Origin: Acanthaster planci
Lineage: Eukaryota; Echinodermata; Asteroidea; Valvatida; Acanthasteridae
Reading direction: 5' to 3'
DNA: 17,554 nucleotides
NCBI RefSeq assembly: GCF_001949145.1
Contig: NW_019091400.1
Location: forward strand, 45,117-62,670
Position 1 is the first letter of the stretch. Every line of letters begins with the position of its first letter. Positions 8,969 to 17,554 of this stretch are shown in pieces. The notes under the pieces are model-generated. The model searched no databases, had not been told where the DNA came from, and saw nothing but the letters and a program-made list of their open reading frames with translations. The translations under genes were made by a program, and so were the position numbers.

Positions 8969-9112
8969 GTACGTGCACTTTACTCATTAGTTTATGTGTA
9001 GTCAGTGTACATATAATCATTTTTTTGGCCTCATGCCACATAGCGTAACCATCTGTCTGCTCCACAAGTATCATTTTATTTTCAATTTGCTTTTATTTTC
9101 TTACCTGTGCAG

Positions 9113-9317
9113 CCCGTTACAGTTGTACATATTGTCGTATCAGTAAGAAGCAGATGCAACACCCACTGTGTGAGAGAAAACCATTTTTCATAGATCTCTG
9201 CAGTCCATTTGTGAACAGCATCAGCTGTATGTGAATGATGGGCAGAGAAGACATCGGGCAAACGATGTGTCATAAAGTGTTGGTTATACGCCCGTGCTCA
9301 ATGTTTAAATTCACAAT
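9113..9317 (+). pseudogene. Exon 3 of the broken gene: Cys-rich block
   Basis: The acceptor is CTTACCTGTGCAG ending at 9112, and the donor is GTAAGT at 9318. The exon begins with RYSCTYCRISKK, a C-X2-C that may be half of a zinc site. It then shifts frame to a block with LQSICEQHQLYVND, ended by a TAA at about 9272. Confidence 0.5.
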
Positions 9318-9419
9318 GTAAGTATTTTGAGATAATAAAATAACAATTTATGTATAGTAAATGACTTTGGAAAATTAAATCAAAGCAAATTAACATATGA
9401 CTCAATATTTCTGTGACAG

Positions 9420-10004
9420 GTTGTTGTTCCAACCTTACACATTTCCTAGGTGTGTTCAAGAGGCTGTACAATCTCTTCGAGATGGAATGCCACCAACTTG
9501 ACGTTGAAATCCTCCAGCAGAGAGCAATCTCCAGGTTGCTTGATGATGACGATGCCAGATTGGTCACTGACTTTGACAAGAAAGTCGCAAGCGAATTGTC
9601 TAGGAAGAGGAAATTGGAGAAAAATCTGAAGGAAAAGCGCAGCCACTTGGAAAACCTTAAAGAAAAAGTTCCCCTCCGTCTTCTGGATAATCTTGACAAC
9701 TATACTGGCAATGAATTGGTCAACAGGGTCAACATTCTCAGAGCAGACATTGCTGAAACAGTAAGTAAAAACTATGTCTGGTTTCACGTTTAAGGCCAGC
9801 CATACAATTAAAAGATCATTGCATTTGTTCTTTCTCTGGATTTGTCTTTTCTTGCAGGAGCACAGTGATGAGAAGGCTGAATTTGAGTTTGCTACCGGTC
9901 CAATCGCCAGCAGTCTTAACGATCTGCTGAAAAAACACAAAGTCTGCAGGCAGGCGTACCATGGCAAGTTTTTTGTGGGGAACCACGTCAATACGTGTTT
10001 TCAG
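9420..10004 (+). pseudogene. Exons 4-5 of the broken gene: coiled coil and YHG block
   Basis: Exon 4 (9420-9760) has a frameshift at about 9450 and is then open for about 100 codons. They are rich in Lys, Glu, Leu and Arg, with DFDKKVASELSRKRKLEKNL as its centre, so it is predicted to form a coiled coil. It ends in phase 0 at GTAAGT (9761). Exon 5 (9858-10004) follows acceptor TTTTCTTGCAG, is exactly 49 codons long and stays open. It carries KVCRQAYHGKFFVGNHVN and ends at donor GTACCA. Matching phase and clean splice sites are the strongest evidence that this was a spliced gene. Confidence 0.65.
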
Positions 10005-10370
10005 GTACCAAACAAACCATGCTCTTTCATACATATGTTAAACAATGTAATGAACCATTAACACCTTATTGTTACATTTGCTTTTGTCTTTGTTGTGCAC
10101 AAATGGTCGATCAGAGTGATGAATCAATTTTTCCATGTTCAGTTATTCCATGGTTGTTATATAATTCTGCGACCAGCTAATTTCATATTCTCAATTATGA
10201 AAAGATCTTATGCAAAATAGGGACATAAGCTGGATAGAGATTTCAAACAGGATTGACAAGTTGTACAATGCACGTCTGCGACCGAGAAAATCGGCAATAG
10301 TGCCCAATGAATTGATTTAGAAACATGACACCTGGTGATTTCAAGATGAGTTCTCACGCATCCCTCACAG

Positions 10371-10913
10371 AAACCAGTCATCGAAGACCCGACTTCTGAA
10401 CCTCGACGGATAGTTAATGGACTTCCTCTTGATACACTGACGATTGCAGCATCTGAGCAAATAACAAGAAAGGCAGCTGAAATAGGCCAATGATTTCGTG
10501 ACGTGTTTCTGAGGAGCTTTGCCGATGTTCACTCTGCCATCAATCATTTCAATCCTATGTCCAACTCACAACTGGAACGCACCCGTAAGAGAGCTGATTA
10601 TGAAGATTAAAAAAATACCAATAAATATGCATATTTCCACGAAGAATCATGTACTCAGATGTGTGCATTAAGCTCTTTCTGTGTGTTTATAGGGGGTCAT
10701 TTCCAATAGGACGCATTACTCCAAAGCTACAATTGCTTGAGGACCACACCATGGAGCAACTTACTCAACGAGCAGGGTGGTGAACTGCTACATACTGAAT
10801 TCAATAGAGCAAGGCGAGCTGTCCATGGAGTGCGGGATGAGCTGTCAAATCTGATTAGTATCATGCGCTGGCATCTCACAACGACGTTTCCTGAAGTACA
10901 GGCAGAAATATGA
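10371..10913 (+). pseudogene. Exons 6-7 of the broken gene: C-terminal EQGGELLH block
   Basis: Exon 6 (10371 to a donor GTAAGA at 10584) follows acceptor CTCACAG and is in phase 0 with exon 5. It is open for 40 codons, then has TGA 10491-10493, then stays open for about 30 more. Exon 7 begins after TTTATAG at 10692. It carries RITPKLQLLEDHTM, then a frameshift near 10760 with a stop in the old frame, then EQGGELLHTEFNRARR and WHLTTTFPEVQ, ending at TGA 10911-10913. Confidence 0.6.
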
Positions 10914-10952
10914 TACGAATTAAATGTGCTCAGTGGGCTAGTAACACCAGAC

Positions 10953-10958
10953 AATAAA
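10953..10958 (+). terminator. Possible poly(A) signal of the broken gene
   Basis: AATAAA lies 40 bases after the last stop of the broken gene (10911-10913), a normal distance for a short 3' UTR. AATAAA is common in AT-rich DNA, and another copy occurs near 11256. Confidence 0.35.
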
Positions 10959-10960
10959 GA

Positions 10961-12373
10961 ATTTTACGCACAGCTAACTACATGTATATTTACAAGTGTG
11001 TTACAAAAGGTTCAATATTTTCCTCACATTTCTCTATAGATTACAAACAGGATGGGGCAAACAACAGGCGTAATTATCATGCCAATGTACAAATGCTATC
11101 TATGTTTTTGTGACACCTAGTATATCATTTTATGATTGATAATCATTTCATGCTAGATCAGGTTTGTTTTCCAAATAGGGCAATTGTACATGTACACAAT
11201 CATAGTTTTCTTACATTTCATGTTTAAAAACTTAAGTATAGCTCTAGAAATGCCCAATAAACAATGTAGAATTCTTGACGTGATGTACGTGGCCCAGGCC
11301 ATGGAGGCCTAGTACTTTTACACTAGTTCTACGGCTACTTCCTGACTACTAGGGCCTAAATTCAGCCTTTTCAAGTTTTTGAAATTTAGCCTACATGTAG
11401 GCCTAAACATTTCCAAAGTAGAATTCGCTAGTCTTTGGTCGAGTACAATAGGTGGTGTCTGGAAATACAAGCTAGAAATAAGCTAGCAAACGTAGTCCAG
11501 GCCCAGATTTCGGACACGAGATTTTTTTCTATCGGGCATGTTGAAGATTTGCCCAAACTATTTGCCATTGTTGTAATGCTGGTACGTTTACAGTTTATGA
11601 AAAGCAACAAACTGCAAACAGAAGATGCCAGCGGATGTACATTTACTCTTAACATAAACAAACGAAAGATCTATCGTGTCCCCTAGACCCGATTTTGTAC
11701 GCGGAATGCAAAGTCTACACAATTAACTCCATGTGGATGCAGAGCGACACTGACAAATTGGCGTACACTGGTAAAAAACAACTTTATTAACGGTCAAATT
11801 CATGGTTATGCGTAGTATGGAGTAAGCACGTCCACGGGGGCCAATTTACCGCCCAGGTTGTTTGTGTAAACATCTCCCAACGGTGAAATCTTTTGAAATA
11901 TGAACTTCTTTAAGTATTTATTATATTTTCTTAAAAACAATGTAAATTTTGAGAAAATTTTACAACACGTAAAATATTATTAAAATTGCGACGGCCTGTA
12001 CACTGGACGTCCGCCATCTTGTTCAAAACCAGAACACAGAATTTACCAATGCATCATGGGAAAACAAAAAGGGCGCTAAATTCAAGCAGCCAAATTTTGC
12101 TCTCTACAAAAGCTCTAATACAAAAGTATTAAATTTGCATCTTGTCCCAGTCAGCTCTAACGAGGCACTTTCTAGTCATGCAGTTAATCTTGCAATAATT
12201 AATAGCATTAAAGACATAAGTTGCTGTATTTTACAGAATTAATAAGGGTGAAAAGTTGGTCTGCTAAAAATATTTCCAGGGAGGTTTTAAAAAATTTCCG
12301 AGGTTTTCGGTAAAGCCACAAAGATCGAAATGGGCTACGTGTCAAGGAAGCCGGGTATCAAACCGGTAGCATA
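10961..12373. other. Non-coding stretch, no gene seen
   Basis: This stretch is AT-rich with several short palindromes (for example GTACATGTAC near 11187). An 83-codon open frame at 11435-11686 has no splice context and no family resemblance. A YY1-like site occurs at 12011-12021. The 3' LTR of the minus-strand gypsy relic would be expected toward the right end of this stretch (below 12374), but I could not define one. Confidence 0.4.
12011..12021 (-). promoter_or_regulatory. YY1-type motif
   Basis: On the minus strand this reads CAAGATGGCGG, the AAGATGGCGG core bound by YY1, which often overlaps the start codon of animal housekeeping genes. The ATG inside it (12017-12015) opens a minus-strand frame starting MADVQCTG that runs 24 codons. 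It may be a chance match or a first exon. Confidence 0.25.
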
Positions 12374-13131
12374 CTAAAAAAAATAGCTCTCAAATATGGG
12401 TACCTGGATGGGTTGACCCGCTGGGATGGGTGAGGGGACCTTCCTGGGTGGGGTTGCTGCGTCGGGGTTGGTACCCGGGCTGGGGGTCTGCAAGCTTTCC
12501 ATCACTGCCTCGAAGTCGTCTGCCGCCAGGGAGGTGGGGGCCAGTGCCGTCAGCTCGTCATTTGCTTCCATCGCTGCAGGAAAGGGGTGGAGCTGCAAGA
12601 ATTCCTCGTCTACCATCTGCAGTTGCGGCTATGGACATGGTGGCGTCATCAGGGCCGTCGCTGTGGTAGCTGGCAGATCGCCGCCTGGATTCTCCAGGGG
12701 TGCCTCTCCTTCCGTCGTTTCCAACCCCTGCTAGTAGGCCTAGGCCTATGTCTTGGGCTTCGCGCCTCACGTCAAAGTCAGTGTTCTATGCCGGTAGGTA
12801 TGGGCCTCGACTTGTGGATCCTCCGACGGTGCCGCTCATAGTCCCCTTCATGGGTCGTCTCGTACGGACACAGTTGGCATCTCCAGGTCTTTTTCCCGCG
12901 ATGGGAATCCCGAGTGTGTCGGGACAAGTCCCTCCAATCCATGAACATTGCTCGACAGAACACACAACTGTATTTCATTTTTCTTATATCTGTTCTCCTC
13001 GCTGGCCTGTTCGTAAAGTGATCGCTTACATACTGAACTTCGTTGGTGCCGCAAACCTGGATGGCTACGTGAGGGGACACCTTGCATGAACGTGTGCCGC
13101 GCGTTAATGCATCAATGAGCTGCATTATCAA
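12374..13131 (-). pseudogene. ORF3 of gypsy copy 2: paired C2H2 zinc fingers
   Basis: The frame from ATG 13131 to 12778 encodes 117 residues with two complete C2H2 fingers. Finger 1 has Cys 56 and 59 and His 72 and 77. Finger 2 has Cys 85 and 88 and His 101 and 106. Both are C-X2-C-X12-H-X4-H, and they span 12966-12814. The start may really be the internal Met in RKMKYSC, close to finger 1, as in copy 1. After 12778 coding character continues in two other frames (12770-12558 and 12616-12374), giving an acidic and Pro-rich tail with PPRKVPSPIPAGQP. The tail is therefore frameshifted. It lies downstream of integrase on the same strand, as in copy 1. An unrelated captured host zinc-finger exon is the main alternative. 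Confidence 0.6.
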
Positions 13132-13221
13132 TAGAAGAGATAAAAATAATCACCGCGGTAAATGACGAAACAGTCAGACGCATCAAGGAGGCCCTCCACA
13201 TCCGCCTCAACCGACACAGCA

Positions 13222-13509
13222 TCAACAGGGACAGCGGCATCGACATCCCTGGGTTCTGGCTCCCCACTGTCCGTCAACACAATCACTGCAGCAACGAAGC
13301 ACAACGGAGCCACGCAGAGGACACGCCCCTTCACGCCCATGGAGGTGAGCCGTACTACGTCCGCAGTACACCGCGGCGGGGGGCACGCAGAGGAACCGGT
13401 CCAGCGGTATATAGCGGAATCTGCAGCATCCAGATTTCAGTTGCCTGATGAAGGCTAGCAGCACCAGAAGTAGAAACGTCGCTACCAGAAACAGGTCATC
13501 GCGAGTCAT
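13222..13509 (-). CDS. Possible membrane ORF, 95 residues, between integrase and zinc-finger ORF
   Basis: An open frame from ATG 13509 encodes a hydrophobic segment at roughly residues 6-22 (LFLVATFLLLVLLAFI), then a basic stretch and a Cys/Arg-rich tail. The tail looks compositional rather than structured. The layout, a short N-terminus followed by a membrane span and then basic residues, resembles the micro-ORF of copy 1, but here it lies after pol, not before gag. I do not recognise a family. The region is GC-rich, so long open frames arise easily. Confidence 0.2.
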   Translation of the reverse strand: MTRDDLFLVATFLLLVLLAFIRQLKSGCCRFRYIPLDRFLCVPPAAVYCGRSTAHLHGREGACPLRGSVVLRCCSDCVDGQWGARTQGCRCRCPC

Positions 13510-13677
13510 TGATCATCTTCTATATTCCAGCTGCATTATGCAAATCACTTCAAATGATTACGCACTGCTGCGGAAAGTAGTCAATTCTTTCAGTGTAACT
13601 AAAAGATCGTTAAACGTCATCGCGTATAAAATCTTTTGTGCCTTAATAAAAGTTATAGTCTCCAAACTTATTTGGAG

Positions 13678-14347
13678 TTATTCTACTGGGCGGACTTCTC
13701 CTGGGCCCCAGAATTTCTTTCTTGTTTTCGTCACTTGTTCACTGCTGATTACTTCTGATGTACTTCTGGTGCTCATCTTCAATGAACCCGGGGTCTCGCC
13801 CTGTATGCTTCGTAGTTGGAACCATGTCGGTGGGTTTTCACCACAATAAGGCTTCAAACAGTTGTAGTGAATAACTCTTGGCTTTGTCTTAATCCCTTTT
13901 TGTTTGCGATATGTCACGTCACTGAGCCGACTTGTAACTGTATACGGTCCCTCCCAGGTTCGCTGTAGTTTAGGACTGTATCCCTTTTTTTTCTGTGGGT
14001 TTTGAAATCAAACAGCTGTAATCATACCCTTCCGAATCGGGGGTTTACGAGCCGTACATATATCACAAGTTCTGCAGAGCCGCATTGCATCTTGTCGCCA
14101 CTCATACAGTAATGCCTTCTATGAATTCTGTACAACGTCTTAGTTTTACCCAGGGGTAACTGTGAAGCCGTTGCATTATTTCCTGTCTAAGTTCGGCTGG
14201 GAGAATTAACTGGCAAGTTATTTTGTCACCTCGTTCAGATTCCCATTTTCTGCACAAAACACAGTTTGGTATCTGTAAGCAGTCCCACTGGCTCCAATAC
14301 CGTTTAGCCACTTCATCACATTTAGGTCGCACATCTTTCCATTCCAT
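13678..14347 (-). pseudogene. pol: Integrase of gypsy copy 2, catalytic core deleted
   Basis: From 14347 the frame carries the N-terminal domain, with CVLCRKWESERG and ILPAELRQEIMQRLH. It then shifts near 14105 to the end of the zinc site (LCRTCDICTARKPP). A TGA at about 14010 follows, and the next coding segment starts at once with the C-terminal GPY/F module (WEGPYTVTSRLSDV, then RVIHYNCLKPY). The whole DDE core is absent, so no integration activity is possible. The reading frame closes at 13678 after a hydrophilic tail. Confidence 0.85.
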
Positions 14348-14616
14348 CCATTCTTTGATTTCATCATTCTTTACACCGAATGATCAGGCCGATCGTTTTA
14401 TCGTTCCCACTGTGAATTAATTAATTCTTAATTCTCTTGCTATGCACTCTACATAATATTCAGACTTCTCAGGATGCACTTTACCACGGCAAACGTCCAC
14501 GGCTGCACACTCCAGGCTGTCCAGTCCACCACTTTTGGACTTCTCTCCAGGGAAACCTTGTCCCAAAGAATCAATGGCTTGGTGCTCATTGCAACCTCAG
14601 GCCAAACGCCGTCTCT

Positions 14617-14973
14617 TTACTTCTCCTGCCGAAACTCCTTGTGCTCCTCTCCCAAGTCAATGACGGTGCACCTTAAGGCATCTACCAGCCCCATGTCTCC
14701 TTGAGAATCATCGTCTTTTTCAGTATCTTCATCCCCATCACTGGACTTCTGGATTCCGTCCTCAATATTAGATGAAGTGTTGTTTTTGCCTTTCACGGTG
14801 AGGCTACGAGGAATCCTTATACTGTATGCGATTGGTCGTTGCTCGGAATTACGCTTGACTCGGTCACACTGCTGAGAGTCATCGCAAGGCCAACAGGATA
14901 AGCCGTCTGCATTTTTTAGAACTGTCTGTGGCAATGCCCTTCTAGGAAACTTCATGTCCCAGGAAAGTAACAC
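14617..14973 (-). pseudogene. pol: RNase H end and acidic tether of gypsy copy 2
   Basis: The frame contains NADGLSCWPC at about residues 21-30, the usual end of the gypsy RNase H domain. A long hydrophilic stretch follows, with a run of Asp, Glu and Ser (DGDEDTEKDDD), like the tether before integrase in copy 1. The rest of RNase H is missing: coding sequence passes directly from the end of the RT palm/connection region to NADGLS, so I infer a deletion of several hundred bases. Confidence 0.75.
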
Positions 14974-15480
14974 TTCGCTGAAAAAGTTTGCACTTTTTGG
15001 GGCTCAACCGTAATCCTGCTGCTTTGAGTCTCAGTAGTATCTCTTCAAGACGCTACAAAGCTTGCCGAAAAACTTCGGCCATAGGTCACATTGCCGTCTA
15101 AATACAGCAGACATGTCTGCCACTGAAGTCCCGTCAGTAGTCTTTCCATCAATCTTTCGAATGTAGCATGCGCGTTGCACAGCCCAAACGGCATAACTTT
15201 AAACTGATAAAACCAAAGCCCAGAGCCTGCAACAAATACCGCCTTTTCCTGGTCTTCCTCGGATATTTCCACCAGCCAATAACCACTTTGAAGGTCTAGC
15301 GTCGAGAACCAGGTAGAACCGGATAGAGCATCCAGTGTATCATCTATTCTTGGTAGCGGGTACGAATCTTTCGCAGATACGGTTGGGCAATGCCCACGGA
15401 CTCAAAGATGGTTCAAGTATACCCTTCGTGGGCATTTTCTTCATTTCTGCCTCAGCCTCTGCTCTTTGGTAAATTGTTAG
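14950..15480 (-). pseudogene. pol: Reverse transcriptase core of gypsy copy 2, active site mutated
   Basis: Reading down from 15480, the RT entry segment (KGILEPSLSPWA) is followed after a shift by DSYPLPRIDDTLDAL, STLDLQSGYW, FKVMPFGLCNA and LLYLDG. The stretch with the CxDYRxLN motif, which should lie between SPWA and DSYPL, is missing, which implies a deletion of roughly 75 bases. The catalytic pair is Leu-Asp-Gly: the second Asp codon (15095-15093 on the minus strand) is GGC. Then come frameshifts and LSPKKCKLF, ending at GHEVS near 14950. Confidence 0.85.
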
Positions 15481-15946
15481 TCATCTGGGTTGCTGTTTTA
15501 TCGGTATTGCCGATCCTGTGTCAATTTCATATCTGTACACCGATGTCCTCCCTAAATCTGATGAACTGGCGAATGCATCTTGGTGGCAAAACAAAAGTTT
15601 CTTAAACTGTACCCGTTGTTCCTTGTCAAGGCTTGAGCTGCACCTTTCATACAAATCGGTCAAGTTTTCTAGGAAATCCACTGTTTTCTCATCATTTCCC
15701 GGTGCTGTATATGAAGCTGCGGTGCGTGCTTTATACTCCCCACCTGCGGTCATTATTTCTTCCACTGATTGGCATACAACCACGTTTGTCCCAGTGTCTA
15801 TCTAGACGTATTCATTTCTTAAATTCGGAACTTGCATTGGAACTCGTGCTTCCCTTGTGTCAACTAATAATTGAGCAATGATCATGTCATGGTTTCTCAG
15901 AAACTTTGCTGCAGGCCCGATGATTGCCGCTCCCATTTCGTCGGCA
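15481..15946 (-). pseudogene. pol: Protease-RT linker and RT start of gypsy copy 2
   Basis: One frame reads from 15946 to 15481 with a single TAG (15804-15802) in it. It holds GAAIIGPAAKFL, LVDTREARVPMQVPNL, then VVCQSVEEI, the typical linker between gypsy protease and RT. After it comes a segment with FCHQDAFASSSDLGRTSVYR and IDTGSAIPIKQ, the start of the RT domain. The same frame stays open through the inverted-repeat block up to 16209, but that part is not gypsy-like. Confidence 0.8.
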
Positions 15947-16310
15947 TTTTCACGAAGGGGCGAATTTAGCCTTTCACAGTCTAAACGAACATTTGAGGAA
16001 AAACGCGTGCAAACGTTCATCCTTTTTTGATTTGAAAGTTTACAGCTTAAGAATGCCTGGATATGTGAGTTTGCGGTATTGGTGGAAAGGATAGTGTCTC
16101 CGCTTTTGAAATACTTGTAATTTGAAGAAAACGGGTTGTTTAGTTTTTCAGAATTAATTAAGTTAGAGGAGTGGCTGTTCGTGAAAACGCAAAAAAGATA
16201 AATGAGCAAATTCGCCCCGTGCGTGTAAAATTCGCCTCTTCGTGAAAACGCTCAAGTCAGCACGCGCGAAATTTGCCCCACTGGGATTCAAATTCGCCCC
16301 TTCGTGAAAA
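15947..16310. mobile_element. Possible small DNA transposon with 21-base inverted repeats
   Basis: Positions 15947-15967 are the exact reverse complement of 16290-16310 (21 of 21; the right arm contains TTCGCCCCTTCGTG). The left arm abuts gypsy coding sequence at 15946, which fits insertion into that element. Nearly the same motif recurs inside at 16228-16248 (one base different), with a weaker form near 16208, so this may be a block of repeated motifs rather than true terminal repeats. No target-site duplication is seen. There is no coding sequence of its own. Confidence 0.45.
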
Positions 16311-17554
16311 CTTTCCGAGTCTGTACAGTGTTTGCCCCTTAGCAAACGATAAGTCTATGCTATTTCAAAGCGATCATGGGTAGGGGCGCTGTGAGTATTA
16401 GAGGAATTCAGATGACGTGGAAAGTACAAAGTTAAACTTGTTTGTGTGTCACCTTGCAGTCAGTATGCCTAACTATTTGTATTATGTTTTTTCCATCTAC
16501 AAATAAAGCAATATGACACTTCCTGTATTCACACAGTTTTCAAGAATTTATACTGATTAACATATGAATCAATTAATGAATCAATTATGTTTATTTTCCA
16601 GCATTACAAATTGGATTTTTTTCGCATATGTATATTTACAGGTTTAGTATCTTTCAGTTTAAAAAGCAGAGGCAAAATCCATATTTAAACAAGCATATTA
16701 CATACATTACATGAATTTATTCATACAGACATTATATTTACAATCCACGATGTAATGAAAGTACAAAGAATAAATAATAACATGATTCAAAGATAAAGTA
16801 TTTAGTATAATCACTTACTGATATACAGTATAATTACTTATTTTCCTTTCTGCATACAATGTAGAAAAGAAAAGTATTTTAATGAACATTTTCAAGTCTT
16901 TTATTGAAAAATCAAATGTTGTAAAGCAAAGAAAGATCAATTAAGAAAGACTCCAAAATAACAGAGTTCGTCCAGGTTCAGGCAAAAGTGACAGTAATAT
17001 TTTATGGGGCGCTATATTTCAAGAATTGCATTTCAGAATTAGAAATGCTGTCACAATAAATGCATGAAAGATTAATTGCTGCTTTAAAAAGGTAGTATTT
17101 TTAATAGGTTTATTTCAGCTTCAAAACCAGTTTCCAAATGCACCATAATTTTAGGTGCAAACTGCCAAATTACAATTCACTGTAATTCATGTGTGTCAGA
17201 AGCACAGCAGTTGTGTTTAATTAATTAAAGAGGAATTTGGCAGAACTCTGTAACTTCCAAATCTGTCAAGTAAAAAAAATACGACCAGTACATTGGTAAT
17301 AAAAAATCTAATTGTTTGACAGGTTAAAATGTTTAGGGTAATGGTGTTTACCTCCCTCCCTCATACTCTACCTTAACAAAGTTTGTCTAAATGGTAAGGA
17401 AACCATTTTATAAGCACAATTTTACAGTGCCACAAAATCAAAATAGGGGTCTTGCATTACCATAAATATGGTAAATATTGTTTTGCTCAAAAAACGAAAG
17501 TTTTAACCTAACACAAACAGGGCAAGAACTCAATAACCCTTCAGAAACATGTCG
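16311..17554. other. AT-rich non-coding stretch, no gene seen
   Basis: There are no open frames of interest, and AATAAA-like hexamers and poly(A/T) runs are frequent. I see no splice-bounded coding block, RNA gene or clear repeat. It could be intergenic, intronic or a long 3' UTR. Confidence 0.45.

Larger units (their letters stand above)
8489..10913 (+). pseudogene. Broken multi-exon gene of an unnamed, possibly transposase-like family
   Basis: Seven exon-like blocks read in one direction, separated by GT-AG introns of about 94, 144, 102, 97, 366 and 109 bases. The blocks carry segments that look conserved: IWIKFWGDKG, then FGDCAFLTMLYGM, then a Cys-rich RYSCTYC, then a long charged coiled coil, then YHGKFFVGNHV, then ITPKLQLLEDH, then EQGGELLHTEF. 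I recall this pattern from uncharacterised invertebrate proteins but cannot name the family. The spaced Asp, Asp and Glu and the Cys-rich insert would fit an RNase H-fold transposase, which is inference. It is dead: stops at 8756, 10491 and about 10760, and frameshifts near 9450 and 10760. The N-terminal half expected of such a protein is not seen. Confidence 0.6.
12374..15946 (-). mobile_element. Ty3/gypsy retrotransposon relic, copy 2, internally deleted
   Basis: Read on the minus strand from 15946 down, the parts are the protease-RT linker, reverse transcriptase with a gap, the end of RNase H, the tether, the integrase zinc domain, the integrase C-terminal module and a two-finger C2H2 ORF. 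Gag and protease are not seen. At its 5' end it abuts the inverted-repeat block at 15947. The RT active site is mutated. The order matches copy 1, and resemblances in the tether, integrase and ORF3 region suggest a related lineage. The sequences are too diverged by eye to be the same recent family. Confidence 0.8.

Noticed and set aside
9446-9991. 181-codon open frame on the minus strand
   Set aside because: It lies opposite exons 4-5 of the plus-strand gene, whose splice sites and coiled-coil coding are convincing. It runs across the intron and is a shadow.
11435-11686. 83-codon open frame
   Set aside because: It has no recognisable motif, splice context or poly(A) signal, and an antisense frame of similar length overlaps it.
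11684-11695. 12-base match to the MITE end (TAGACCCGATTT)
   Set aside because: The match is short, stops on both sides, and has no partner arm nearby, so it is probably chance or a tiny relic.
13162-13458. 98-codon Ser/Thr/Ala-rich open frame on the plus strand
   Set aside because: Its composition is what GC-rich DNA gives by chance, and it has no motif or splice context.
1-17554. CRISPR array, tRNA, rRNA or bacterial defence system
   Set aside because: There are no short regularly spaced repeats, no cloverleaf or rRNA core sequences, and the gene structure is eukaryotic.

Overview
This window looks like non-coding and repeat-derived DNA from an animal nuclear genome, probably a marine invertebrate. 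That placement is inference. It rests on split genes with GT-AG introns of about 100 to 370 bases, Ty3/gypsy-type retrotransposons, a MITE-like element, and long AT-rich stretches without genes. I see no bacterial operon, rRNA, tRNA or CRISPR array. Nearly everything recognisable is mobile-element DNA in decay.

Layout: 1-1500 is AT-rich and opens with a decayed tandem repeat of about 150 bases (four units, 90 to about 700). Positions 1557-7081 hold a nearly complete but frameshifted Ty3/gypsy element on the plus strand. Its parts, in order, are a short intact single-pass membrane ORF, gag with a CCHC knuckle, a protease remnant, reverse transcriptase, RNase H, integrase, and a third reading region (ORF3) that starts with two C2H2 zinc fingers. 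No LTR pair was found. Positions 7345-7763 are a 419-base non-autonomous DNA transposon with 40-base terminal inverted repeats. Next come a TATA box, a hairpin and a possible first exon (8016-8090), then a broken multi-exon gene (about 8489-10913) of a protein family that I recognise by its conserved blocks but cannot name; it may be transposase-like. Positions 10961-12370 are non-coding.

Positions 12374-15946 hold a second gypsy relic on the minus strand. Deletions have removed part of RT, RNase H and the integrase core. Downstream of its integrase it also has a two-finger C2H2 ORF. At 15946 it abuts a 364-base block bounded by perfect 21-base inverted repeats (15947-16310). The rest, to 17554, is AT-rich with no gene seen.

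The point most worth following is that two gypsy relics in opposite orientation each have, after pol, an ORF with paired C2H2 zinc fingers, and that the better copy also begins with an intact membrane micro-ORF. If confirmed in full-length copies, this would be a gypsy lineage with two accessory genes.
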